Shown here piece by piece: positions 1-6,620 of a stretch of DNA of 7,929 bases (the stretch's first letter is position 1; every line of letters begins with the position of its first letter). The notes below the pieces were generated by a model, which searched no databases, had not been told where the DNA came from, and was given only the letters and a program-made list of their open reading frames with translations. Position numbers and translations under genes: made by a program. This DNA is from an uncultured Clostridia bacterium (lineage in GTDB: Bacteria > Bacillota > Clostridia > Christensenellales > Aristaeellaceae): contig CAMOIA010000068.1 in the NCBI GenBank assembly GCA_946615785.1, positions 1-7,929 of the forward strand, in the 5' to 3' direction.

Positions 1-371
1 GCGCAGGGCATGGACGGCATGCGGATCGCCACCGTCGGCAGCCCGGCCGTCACCTCGTCCGGGATCTTCTCCGTCCGGGGAAAGAGCATGGTCAGCGGCC
101 CCGGCCAGAAGGCATCCATCAGCTTTTCGGCCCCCTCCGGGATTTCACACAGGCCCTCCATCTGGCTCCGATCCCAGATATGGACGATCAGCGGATTGTC
201 CGCCGGCCGTCCCTTCGCGGCAAAAATACCGCGCACGGCCTTTTCATCCAGTGCGTTCCCGCCAAGGCCGTATACGGTTTCGGTCGGAAAGCCGACCAGC
301 TGTCCTTCCGCGATCAGCCTTCCCGCAAGCAATATCGCTTCGCCCTGTGCGGGCAATACCCTGGTAATCAA
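1..371 (-). CDS. tsaC: L-threonylcarbamoyladenylate synthase (TsaC/Sua5/YrdC), N-terminal part
   Basis: This enzyme makes threonylcarbamoyl-AMP from threonine, bicarbonate and ATP, the first step of t6A37 modification of ANN-decoding tRNAs, in the cytoplasm. The first 123 codons are present and the gene continues past the left edge. Family signatures are PTETVYGLG (residues 29-37), the basic KGRPADNPLIVHI (53-65), FWPGPLT (88-94) and VAIRMP (114-119). No ATG is available: an in-frame TAA at 402-404 limits the start, and the only good choice is TTG at 369-371, 5 nt after a GGAGG. The gene begins 52 nt after the kinase-like gene and probably shares its transcript. The missing C-terminus prevents deciding between short TsaC (about 200 residues) and long Sua5 (about 340 residues). 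The family assignment is very secure. Confidence 0.95.
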   Translation of the reverse strand, partial: MITRVLPAQGEAILLAGRLIAEGQLVGFPTETVYGLGGNALDEKAVRGIFAAKGRPADNPLIVHIWDRSQMEGLCEIPEGAEKLMDAFWPGPLTMLFPRTEKIPDEVTAGLPTVAIRMPSMPC

Positions 372-376
372 ATCTG

Positions 377-381
377 CCTCC
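377..381 (-). promoter_or_regulatory. Ribosome binding site that fixes a TTG start for tsaC
   Basis: On the minus strand a perfect GGAGG lies 5 nt before the TTG at 369-371. With the in-frame stop at 402-404 and no ATG or GTG in the remaining open stretch, it decides the start codon of tsaC. Confidence 0.8.
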
Positions 382-423
382 GCCGCGGCACTGCCGCATG
401 TTTATCCATCAAAACAGTGTTCA

Positions 424-1269
424 TTATATGCCGCTGATCTCCCCCACGGCCCGTCTCCACGCCGTCAGCAGCGCGTCAACGGTGGCAAAGCGCGCCTCGC
501 GCCGCCTGTCACACGCGCGAAGCGCCGTTTCGTAGGTCGCGCGTCCGGCGATCCAGGTGCGCGTGTCACGCTTTTCCATATCGCCGAAGAGTTCAAACAG
601 CAGCATGCCAAGGTTGTACACCGTGGTCTTTTCGTCGATGCGTTCCCCGCCGAGGTGTTCCTCCGGCGCCATGAAGCGGCCGGACCCGTGCATGCGCCCC
701 TGGTCGTTCACGGCCGGCATTTTCAGATACCGGTCCGCGCTGCAAAGGGACAGAACCCCGCGGTCGTGATCGTAAATCAGATTGCCGTCGTGAAAATTGC
801 TCGCCGCATACCCGCGCTCCGCAAGACAGACGTGCAGTTCCATCATGGAATCCGCCATGCGCAGCCTTGCGCGCAGACTCTGGCGGGAGAGCAGCGCAAG
901 CGGAGAGGGATCGTACGGATAGGGATGCAGGCATACCCCCTCCATCCAGCGGAAAACCGCGGCATAACCCGTCCCGCTGTTGACCGGGCCGCAGGATAAA
1001 AGTTCCGGAAACGCTTCATGCCGGAAGGAATAGATCGGCATGGCCTGTTCAAGATGCCTCACAGCCACCATGGGCTGTGAGGCAGAGTTCAGGGTGCGGA
1101 TTCCCGCAAATTTTACCTTCAGGCGGCCGTATGGGCCGTCCATGCAGAAAACCAGATTGCCGCTGGTCAGGCTGTCGTAAACGCGAAGCACCCTCCCGTA
1201 GACCGCAAGCCAGGAAAAGTCTGCCTCTTCCCGGGCTTCAAAGGGGACGCCCAGCGCGTCGAGCCGCAT
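424..1269 (-). CDS. Small protein-kinase-like protein, probable pseudokinase
   Basis: This 281-residue soluble protein has the plan of a eukaryotic-like Ser/Thr protein kinase domain. Visible landmarks are a possible VAIK-type lysine in KVKFAG (K53), a catalytic-loop-like segment ending in HDGN (160-163), CSAD (176-179) where DFG is expected, GRFMAPEE (197-204) matching the APE motif, and TTVYNLGMLLFELFG (215-229) matching helix F. There is no clear glycine-rich loop. If N163 is the loop asparagine, the catalytic aspartate five residues earlier is N158, and the DFG aspartate is S177, so catalysis is probably lost. The ATG is 4 nt after the pheT stop, with GAGGG 9 nt upstream inside pheT, so it is translationally close to pheT. 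No transmembrane helix or PASTA-type sensor is seen. The kinase-like fold is likely; the partner and role are unknown. Confidence 0.75.
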   Translation of the reverse strand: MRLDALGVPFEAREEADFSWLAVYGRVLRVYDSLTSGNLVFCMDGPYGRLKVKFAGIRTLNSASQPMVAVRHLEQAMPIYSFRHEAFPELLSCGPVNSGTGYAAVFRWMEGVCLHPYPYDPSPLALLSRQSLRARLRMADSMMELHVCLAERGYAASNFHDGNLIYDHDRGVLSLCSADRYLKMPAVNDQGRMHGSGRFMAPEEHLGGERIDEKTTVYNLGMLLFELFGDMEKRDTRTWIAGRATYETALRACDRRREARFATVDALLTAWRRAVGEISGI

Positions 1270-1273
1270 ACCG

Positions 1274-3667
1274 TCAGGCCCTCAGCACAGCGCCGAGAGA
1301 AGCCGCCGCGTCCAGCGCCTTTTTCACAAGGGACGTGATTTCCTCCTCGGTCAGCGTGTGGTCGAGAGAACGGAAGATCAGGTTGAACGCCGCGCTCTTT
1401 TTCCCGGGCCCGACCTGAATGCCGCGGAACACGTCGAACAGGCGGATGTCCTCCAGCTTTTCGCCGCAGGCGGCGCGGATGGCGTCCATCAGGGGCCCAA
1501 GCGGCTGCTGATCCGGCATGACCAGCGCCAGATCGCGTTCCACCGCGGGGAACCGGGCAATGGGCTGCACATGCCCCATGGGCACGGCAACGGCAAACAC
1601 CGCGTCCAGATCCATCTGGCAGACGAAGGTTTCCTTCTCCAGGTCAAACGCTTCGGCGGTATCGGGATGTACCTGACCGAGCACGCACAGCTCCGCTCCG
1701 TCCGCACTCATCAGCTTTGCGCTGCGGCCGGGATGCAGGCAGCGTTCCGACGCGCGGACGATGGTATAGGAAACGCCGAGGAGCCGCAAAAGCTTTTCCG
1801 CGACGGCACGCAGGGAATAAAAGTCTTCGTTTCCGTAGACGCCAAAGGCCAGGGTGTCCCGCTCAAGGGGCAGACCGTCCTCTGTTTTTTTCGCAGAATC
1901 ATAGAGATTGCCAAGCTCGTAAAGCCTGCCGGACGCGTTGCCCGCGCGCTGGTTGGTGGACAGGGTTTTGAAAAGGCCCGGAAGCAGGCTCGTGCGCAGG
2001 CACGCGGTGTCCTCGCCCAGCGGGTTCCGGATGGTCACAGGCGCGCTCCGCCAGTCGTCCGGGGCAAACTGCAGCTGGTCGATCACCTTGCGGCTGATGA
2101 AGGAATAGGTCATGCTCTCGTAAAAGCCCATGCCGGTCAGCACGTTCTGTACGCACTGATGGCGGCGCTGTTTGTCGTTCAGACCGCCCTGGGTGGTTTC
2201 GCCGCGAAGGCGCGTGGAGGGAATCCGGTCATATCCGGCCAGGCGGAGCACTTCTTCGCTGATATCGGCCTTGCCTTCGATATCCTGCCTGAACTCCGGC
2301 GCGGTCACATGCAGAACGCCGTCTGAAAGGGTGACGTCAAAGTACAGCTTCCTGAGAAGCTCCGCCATTTCCTCGCCCTTAAGCGCAACGCCCGTCCTGC
2401 GCACCACATAGTCCACCGGGCAGTCCACCTTCACCGTTCCGAGCGGATGGGGATAGAAGTCGATGACGCCCGGCACCACGTCGCCGGCGTCCAGTTCGTT
2501 CACGGCCTGGCAGGCGCGGTTGAGCGCTTCCAGCACCGTCTTTGGCGAAACGCCGCGCTCAAAGCGGCCGCTGGCCTCCGTGCGGAAGCCAAGGCGGCGC
2601 GTGGTGAGGCGGATGCCCGTGCGCTCGAAGGAGGCGCACTCGAACATGACCTGCCGCGTGTTTTCCGTAATTTCGCTTTCTTCGCCGCCCATCACGCCCG
2701 CAAGGCCGGTGGGGCCGTCCGGATCGCAGATGGCAAGCTCGCGCCCGGTCATGGCGTAGGTCTTGCCGTCAAGGGTTGTGAGCTTTTCATCCGGACGGGT
2801 CATGCGCACGATGATTTTGCGGCCCTTCACCTTGTCAAGGTCGAAGGCGTGCATGGGGTGCCCGGTTTCGAGCATGACAAAATTGGTAATGTCGACGATG
2901 TTGTTGATGCTGCGCATCCCCGCGGCAAACAGGTACTGCCTCAGCCACAGCGGGCTTTCCTTCACCCGTACGTTTGTGATCACGCGCGCCGCATACCGGG
3001 GGCAGGCTTCCTCGTCCTCAACGGAAACGTCCACATAATCGTGCACGTCGCCATCGCCCATTTCCTTCACCGTCACGTCCGGCAGCCTCAGCTGCGTGCC
3101 AAGCGCCGCCGCGCTTTCCCTGGCGACGCCCCACACGGACAGGCAGTCCGGGCGGTTGGCAAGAATTTCAAAATCCGCAACCGTATCCTTCAGGCCGAAA
3201 ATCTCCCGCACGTCCTTTCCGACGGGGTATTCTTCCCGGAAGATCAGGATGCCTTCGCTGCCAACGGAAGGGTACAGTTCCACCGGCACGCCGATCTCGT
3301 CGCCGGAGCAGAGCATGCCCTGGCTTTCCACGCCGCGCAGCTTGCCCTTTTTGATTTTCACGCCGCCGGGAAGGCGCGCGCCGATGAGCGCGGTGGGCAC
3401 CTCGATGCCCGCGCGCACGTTCGGTGCGCCGCACACGATCTGCAGCGCCTCCTCCCCGCCGACGTCCACGGTGCACACGTGCAGATGGTCGCTGTTCGGG
3501 TGGTTTTCACAGGTGAGCACCCGGCCCACCACCACGTTCTCAAGTTCCGCGCCAAGGTCTTCCATGCCCTCGACGCCCGTGCCGCTCATCACCATGCGGC
3601 TTTCATACTCCGCGTCGGAAACGGGAATATCGGTATACTGCCTGAGCCAATTCATTGAAACTTTCAT
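1274..3667 (-). CDS. pheT: Phenylalanine-tRNA ligase beta subunit
   Basis: PheT is the beta chain of the cytoplasmic alpha2-beta2 phenylalanyl-tRNA synthetase; it binds tRNA-Phe and edits mischarged Tyr-tRNA. At 797 residues it is of normal bacterial length. In order: an EMAP-II-like tRNA-binding domain at about 38-148 (HPNSDHLHVCTVDVG at 57-71, IVCGAPNV at 77-84); the B3/B4 editing region from about 210 (NNIVDITNFVMLETGHPMHAFD at 255-276, seen as a continuous block); B5 at about 405-480 (EEVLRLAGYDRIP at 471-483); a catalytic-core-like domain (RNPLGEDTACLRTSLLPG, 547-564); and the FDX-ACB anticodon-binding domain (RFPAVERDLAL at 705-715, FRSLDHTLTEEEI at 765-777). I chose ATG at 3665-3667, which gives MKVSMNWL; a GTG directly before it is an alternative. 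GGGGGA lies 8 nt upstream, 18 nt separate it from pheS. Intact. Confidence 0.99.
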   Translation of the reverse strand: MKVSMNWLRQYTDIPVSDAEYESRMVMSGTGVEGMEDLGAELENVVVGRVLTCENHPNSDHLHVCTVDVGGEEALQIVCGAPNVRAGIEVPTALIGARLPGGVKIKKGKLRGVESQGMLCSGDEIGVPVELYPSVGSEGILIFREEYPVGKDVREIFGLKDTVADFEILANRPDCLSVWGVARESAAALGTQLRLPDVTVKEMGDGDVHDYVDVSVEDEEACPRYAARVITNVRVKESPLWLRQYLFAAGMRSINNIVDITNFVMLETGHPMHAFDLDKVKGRKIIVRMTRPDEKLTTLDGKTYAMTGRELAICDPDGPTGLAGVMGGEESEITENTRQVMFECASFERTGIRLTTRRLGFRTEASGRFERGVSPKTVLEALNRACQAVNELDAGDVVPGVIDFYPHPLGTVKVDCPVDYVVRRTGVALKGEEMAELLRKLYFDVTLSDGVLHVTAPEFRQDIEGKADISEEVLRLAGYDRIPSTRLRGETTQGGLNDKQRRHQCVQNVLTGMGFYESMTYSFISRKVIDQLQFAPDDWRSAPVTIRNPLGEDTACLRTSLLPGLFKTLSTNQRAGNASGRLYELGNLYDSAKKTEDGLPLERDTLAFGVYGNEDFYSLRAVAEKLLRLLGVSYTIVRASERCLHPGRSAKLMSADGAELCVLGQVHPDTAEAFDLEKETFVCQMDLDAVFAVAVPMGHVQPIARFPAVERDLALVMPDQQPLGPLMDAIRAACGEKLEDIRLFDVFRGIQVGPGKKSAAFNLIFRSLDHTLTEEEITSLVKKALDAAASLGAVLRA

Positions 3668-3685
3668 CACTGTTTTCCCCCATTC

Positions 3686-4714
3686 TTAACGGAACTGCCT
3701 GAGGAAACGAAGATCGCCCTCATACAGAAGGCGCATGTCCGTGATGCCGTAACGCAGAAGCGTGATCCTTTCAAGGCCGATGCCAAAGGCAAAGCCCGAA
3801 TACCGCTCCGGATCGATCCCGCACATTTCAAGCACTTTCGGGTTCACCATTCCGCAGCCGAGCACCTCGATAAAGCCAGTGCCCTTGCACATCCTGCAGC
3901 CTTTTCCGCGGCAGTTGAAGCAGGTCAGATCCACCTCCGCGCTGGGCTCTGTGAACGGGAAGAAGGAGGGACGGAAACGCGTCGTGATATCCGCGCCGTA
4001 CAGGCGCTTTGCAAACGCGTCCAGCGTGCCCTTCAGATCGCCCATGGTCACGTTTTCGTCGATCACCAGGCCTTCGATCTGGTGGAAGACGGGAGAATGG
4101 GTCGCGTCGATTTCGTCTGCCCGGAACACGCGGCCGGGGCACACGACGCGGATGGGCGGCTTGCGCGAGAGCATGATCCTGGCCTGCACGGGCGAGGTGT
4201 GGGTGCGCATGACGATGTTGTCGTCCACATAGAAAGTGTCCTGCGCGTCCCTCGCAGGATGGTTTTTCGGCAGGTTCAAAAGCTCAAAATTGTATTTGTC
4301 AAGCTCCACCTCGGGGCCTTCCACCACTTCAAAGCCGAGCCCGGTGAAGCAGTCCAGCACCTCGCGCAGGACCGCCTGCGTGGGATGCACGGCGCCCACC
4401 TCCGGCAGGTCGCGCGGTTCGGTAATGTCCAGCGCTTCCCGCTCAAGGCGCATTTGCTTTTCCCTTTCGGAAAGCTCACGCATTTTTTCGTCCAGCATTT
4501 TCTGCATGATTTCGCGCCGCTCGTTAATGATCTGCCCCATTTTCGGGCGCTCCTCGGGCGCAAGCTGCCCCATGCCGCGAAGCAGCGCGGTCAAAGACCC
4601 TTTTTTGCCCAGCAGGCGCACCTTCAGCTGTTCCAGGCTCTGGGTATCCTGTACCGTCCTGAGTTCTTCACGCAGTCCCTGGCCGATGCTTTCAAGCTCT
4701 TCCCTGATGCCCAT
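3686..4714 (-). CDS. pheS: Phenylalanine-tRNA ligase alpha subunit
   Basis: PheS is the catalytic chain that activates phenylalanine with ATP and transfers it to tRNA-Phe. The 342-residue protein has an N-terminal coiled-coil region (about 1-95, rich in E, K, R and L) that grips the tRNA, then a class II synthetase core: motif 1 region from HP at 110-111, LPKNHPARDAQDTFYV (148-163), motif 2 (RVFRADEIDATHSPVFHQIEG, 195-215), FFPFTEPSAEVDL (251-263), and motif 3 GFAFGIGLERITLL (307-320). A CxxC-x4-CxxC set (C265, C268, C273, C276) resembles that of other Gram-positive PheS proteins and may bind metal. I prefer ATG at 4712-4714, preceded by AAGGA and GGAGG; an in-frame ATG at 4730-4732, which would add six residues, sits right behind the terminator hairpin and has poor ribosome binding signals. 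It is the first gene after the T-box. Confidence 0.98.
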   Translation of the reverse strand: MGIREELESIGQGLREELRTVQDTQSLEQLKVRLLGKKGSLTALLRGMGQLAPEERPKMGQIINERREIMQKMLDEKMRELSEREKQMRLEREALDITEPRDLPEVGAVHPTQAVLREVLDCFTGLGFEVVEGPEVELDKYNFELLNLPKNHPARDAQDTFYVDDNIVMRTHTSPVQARIMLSRKPPIRVVCPGRVFRADEIDATHSPVFHQIEGLVIDENVTMGDLKGTLDAFAKRLYGADITTRFRPSFFPFTEPSAEVDLTCFNCRGKGCRMCKGTGFIEVLGCGMVNPKVLEMCGIDPERYSGFAFGIGLERITLLRYGITDMRLLYEGDLRFLRQFR

Positions 4715-4734
4715 TTTCCTCCGTCCTTCCATTC

Positions 4735-4760
4735 AAAACACCCCATGCTGACGCATGGGG
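4735..4760 (-). terminator. T-box-controlled intrinsic terminator before pheS
   Basis: On the minus strand CCCCATGC (4760-4753), loop GTCA and GCATGGGG (4748-4741) form a perfect 8-bp stem, followed by TGTTTT (4740-4735). The first four C residues are shared with the antiterminator stem, so the two folds exclude each other. The U-tract is short and broken by one G, which may make the terminator leaky. Confidence 0.88.
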
Positions 4761-4966
4761 CGCAAATTCACGCTGTACCACCCAAATTCCGTCCGCCGTA
4801 TGGCTGACGCTCAAACCCTTAACGCGGGCCACGGCGGGGGCTACTGTGCTTTCACTCCCGCGGCTCAGGGGCGAATGACCCCGGGCGTCCCGGAAAGCTC
4901 TCACCAATGCCCTCCGTCTCTTGAAGAACGCCGCCTGAAGGGGTTTTGTTCCCCGTCCCAGCCGAT
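4735..4966 (-). promoter_or_regulatory. T-box riboswitch leader, tRNA-Phe (UUC specifier)
   Basis: This untranslated leader senses uncharged tRNA-Phe and lets RNA polymerase read into pheST. Stem I is about 4934-4860: GCGGC (4934-4930) pairs with GCCGC (4864-4860), and inside it are AGAGA and UUGGUGAGAGC-type conserved elements. The specifier is UUC at 4875-4873, shortly before the conserved UGAGC, matching the phenylalanine codon and pheS. A following stem carries the AGUAG and GUUAAGGG segments common in clostridial T-boxes. The antiterminator is GGG (4783-4781), bulge UGGUACA (4780-4774), GCG (4773-4771), then CGC and CCC (4762-4757). The U in UGGU would pair with the A73 discriminator of tRNA-Phe. 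The usual bulge is UGGNACC, so the last base is unusual. An extra hairpin (GGGG at 4954-4951 with CCCC at 4943-4940) precedes Stem I. Confidence 0.93.
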
Positions 4967-4972
4967 GGGGGA

Positions 4973-5002
4973 ATTGTAGCACGCAACAAGCGGCCTTGTC
5001 AA
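4973..5002 (-). promoter_or_regulatory. Sigma-A-type promoter for the T-box pheST operon
   Basis: On the minus strand a perfect TTGACA (5002-4997) and TACAAT (4978-4973, one mismatch) are separated by 18 bp. Transcription would start near the A at 4966, just before the T-box leader. The strong match and correct placement make this the likely main promoter for pheS, pheT, the kinase-like gene and tsaC. Confidence 0.85.
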
Positions 5003-5027
5003 CTGCGCGCAAGGCGCGAAATTCCCA

Positions 5028-5056
5028 TTTTCAATTGCCGGGGCCTATGGTATAAT
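5028..5056 (+). promoter_or_regulatory. Promoter for the hydrogenase gene, with extended -10
   Basis: A perfect TATAAT (5051-5056) is preceded by TGG, giving an extended -10 element, with a weak -35 TTTTCA (5028-5033) at 17 bp spacing. The start of transcription is expected near 5063, giving a leader of about 30 nt. The weak -35 would fit a regulated promoter, but no known operator was recognised. Confidence 0.72.
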
Positions 5057-5082
5057 AAGGTTATCAAAAACAAAAATGCCAC

Positions 5083-5088
5083 GGAGGG
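5083..5088 (+). promoter_or_regulatory. Ribosome binding site of the hydrogenase gene
   Basis: GGAGGG lies 4 nt before ATG at 5093-5095 and supports this start over an in-frame upstream ATG at 4946, which would place coding sequence across the T-box leader and both promoters. Confidence 0.85.
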
Positions 5089-5092
5089 AAGT

Positions 5093-6583
5093 ATGATCAC
5101 AAACGACAAGGAAATCCGCGGCCTGAAGCACAACATTGCGACCGAGGTCTGCAAACTGGCATGGGAAGGAAAGCTGAACAGCGAGGAACGCGAAAAAATC
5201 GTTTTCCGCGTCAGCCCCGGGCCCAAGCCCGAATACCGCTGCTGCGTCTATAAAGAGCGGGCCATCGTACGCGAGCGAATCCGGCTGGCAAGCTGTTTGA
5301 ACGCGGACGCCACAAGCGATACGAAAAACGTAGTGCAGGTCATCAAGCCCGCTTGCGACGACTGTCCTTCCTCCACCTATTCGGTGACGGAAAGCTGCCG
5401 CTTCTGCCTTGGACGGGCCTGCATCAATTCCTGTAAATTCGGCGCCATCACCAAAGGCGAACGGCGCATGCACATCGACCCGGAAAAATGCCGGGAGTGC
5501 GGCATGTGCGCCAAGGCCTGCCCCTACGGCGCCATTATCCACCTCGAGCGCCCGTGCAAAAAGGTATGCCCCGTCGGCGCGATCAGCTGGGACGAATACG
5601 GCTTCTGCCACATTGACGACAGCCTGTGCGTGCACTGCGGGCACTGCATTCACGCCTGCCCCTTCGGCGCAATCGGGAGCCGCATCTTCCTGGTTCCGAT
5701 CATCGAGGCCATCAAGGCCGGCAAGGAAGTCTACGCCATGTGCGCACCCGCTTCCGAAGGCCAGTTCGGCAAGGGCATCGGCATGGCGAGCCTGCAAAAA
5801 GCCCTGAAGGAGGTCGGCTTTACCGACATGGTGGAGGTGGGCCTTGGCGGGGACATGACCGCGGCCTATGAGGCGAAGGAATGGATCGAGGCGAAGAAGG
5901 AAGGCCGCAAGATGACCACTTCCTGCTGTCCCGCGTTCATCAGCCTCCTGCGCCATCTCTATCCCAAACAGTATGAAGAGAACAAATCCTCCACCGTCAG
6001 TCCCATGGTGGCGGTCAACCGGTACTTGAAGGCCGTCCATCCCGGATGCGTGACCGTGTTCATCGGCCCCTGCATCGCAAAGAAGGGCGAAACGCTGAAC
6101 GAATTCATCGCGGACAACGCCGACTACGCCATCACCTTCGGCGAAATGTCGAGCCTGCTTGAAAGCAGGGACGTCGCCCTGACGCCGGTCGATGCGCCTT
6201 ATCAGGAAGCGTCGGTGCACGGAAAGCGCTTCGCCGCTTCCGGCGGCGTAGCCGCGGCCGTGCTGGAAGCCATGACGGAAATGGGCGAGGACACCTCCGA
6301 CATCCATCTGCTCACCTGCGCAGGCGGCGCGGAATGCCGGAAAGCGCTTACCATGCTCAAGGCCGGAACGTTGAAAGAAGATTTCATCGAGGGCATGATG
6401 TGCCCCGGCGGATGCGTCGGCGGGCCGTCCAGGCACGTGGCCGAAGGGGAAATCACCCGCAACCGCGCGGAGCTGCTTGCAAAAGCCGACGGACGCAGCA
6501 TTCTTGAAAACCTGAAAAAATACCCCATGGATACGTTCAGTATGTACCGGGACGGGCACATGGAGCCCCCGACCGGGGAATAA
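5093..6583 (+). CDS. Monomeric [FeFe] hydrogenase, group B type
   Basis: This 496-residue cytoplasmic enzyme probably makes H2 from protons with electrons from ferredoxin, disposing of fermentation electrons. The H-cluster motifs are TSCCPAF (276-282), FIGPCIAKKGE (323-333) and EGMMCPGGCVGG (433-444). By position C279, C327, C437 and C441 hold the cluster and C278 passes protons. The N-terminal third is rich in cysteine: CDDC (88-91), CRFCLGRACINSC (102-114), a ferredoxin-like set (C133, C136, C139, C143), CKKVC (155-159), C172, and a second set (C179, C182, C185, C189), enough for two classical [4Fe-4S] clusters and probably more. There is no N-terminal [2Fe-2S] domain like that of clostridial CpI. 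This N-terminus and the Gly-Pro-Cys form of motif 2 indicate group B. No maturation genes (hydE, hydF, hydG) or partner subunits are in the window. The membrane protein gene follows 37 nt later. Intact; the exact physiological direction is inferred. Confidence 0.94.
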   Translation: MITNDKEIRGLKHNIATEVCKLAWEGKLNSEEREKIVFRVSPGPKPEYRCCVYKERAIVRERIRLASCLNADATSDTKNVVQVIKPACDDCPSSTYSVTESCRFCLGRACINSCKFGAITKGERRMHIDPEKCRECGMCAKACPYGAIIHLERPCKKVCPVGAISWDEYGFCHIDDSLCVHCGHCIHACPFGAIGSRIFLVPIIEAIKAGKEVYAMCAPASEGQFGKGIGMASLQKALKEVGFTDMVEVGLGGDMTAAYEAKEWIEAKKEGRKMTTSCCPAFISLLRHLYPKQYEENKSSTVSPMVAVNRYLKAVHPGCVTVFIGPCIAKKGETLNEFIADNADYAITFGEMSSLLESRDVALTPVDAPYQEASVHGKRFAASGGVAAAVLEAMTEMGEDTSDIHLLTCAGGAECRKALTMLKAGTLKEDFIEGMMCPGGCVGGPSRHVAEGEITRNRAELLAKADGRSILENLKKYPMDTFSMYRDGHMEPPTGE

Positions 6584-6620
6584 ATATGTGACCTGTAAAG
6601 CGGAGAAAGGATGCTGTAAA

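Noticed and set aside
10..999. Long plus-strand open frame of 329 codons
   Set aside because: It runs antisense to tsaC and the kinase-like gene, both of which show family motifs; the plus frame has no recognisable domain and is a by-product of GC-rich codon use.
2447..3658. Plus-strand open frame of 403 codons opposite pheT
   Set aside because: It is fully antisense to conserved pheT domains, is rich in His, Ala and Arg as expected of a mirror frame, and has no motif.
3875..3920. The CxxC-x4-CxxC motif in PheS as a novel zinc insertion
   Set aside because: Similar cysteine sets occur in PheS of other Gram-positive bacteria before the conserved LGCGMV segment, so it is a family trait rather than a novelty.
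4940..4954. GGGG/CCCC hairpin at the 5' end of the leader as a terminator
   Set aside because: No U-tract follows the stem on the minus strand; it is more likely an extra leader hairpin before T-box Stem I.
4692..5012. Minus-strand open frame of 106 codons across the T-box leader
   Set aside because: The region is a structured leader RNA with Stem I, antiterminator and terminator. The frame starts upstream of the promoter's transcription start, so it would not be fully transcribed from it.
5076..5096. Six-codon open frame (MPRREV) overlapping the hydrogenase start as ATGA
   Set aside because: It looks like a leader peptide, but it has no ribosome binding site at proper distance and contains the hydrogenase's own GGAGGG, so it is most likely chance.
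5045..6559. Minus-strand open frame of 504 codons opposite the hydrogenase
   Set aside because: It is impressive in length, but it mirrors a gene with intact H-cluster motifs, shows no domain, and would end inside the hydrogenase promoter.
6584..6620. Possible terminator or small gene between the hydrogenase and the membrane protein
   Set aside because: The 37 nt hold only ATG-TGA and ATG-CTG-TAA fragments and the ribosome binding site of the next gene, with no stem followed by a T run.
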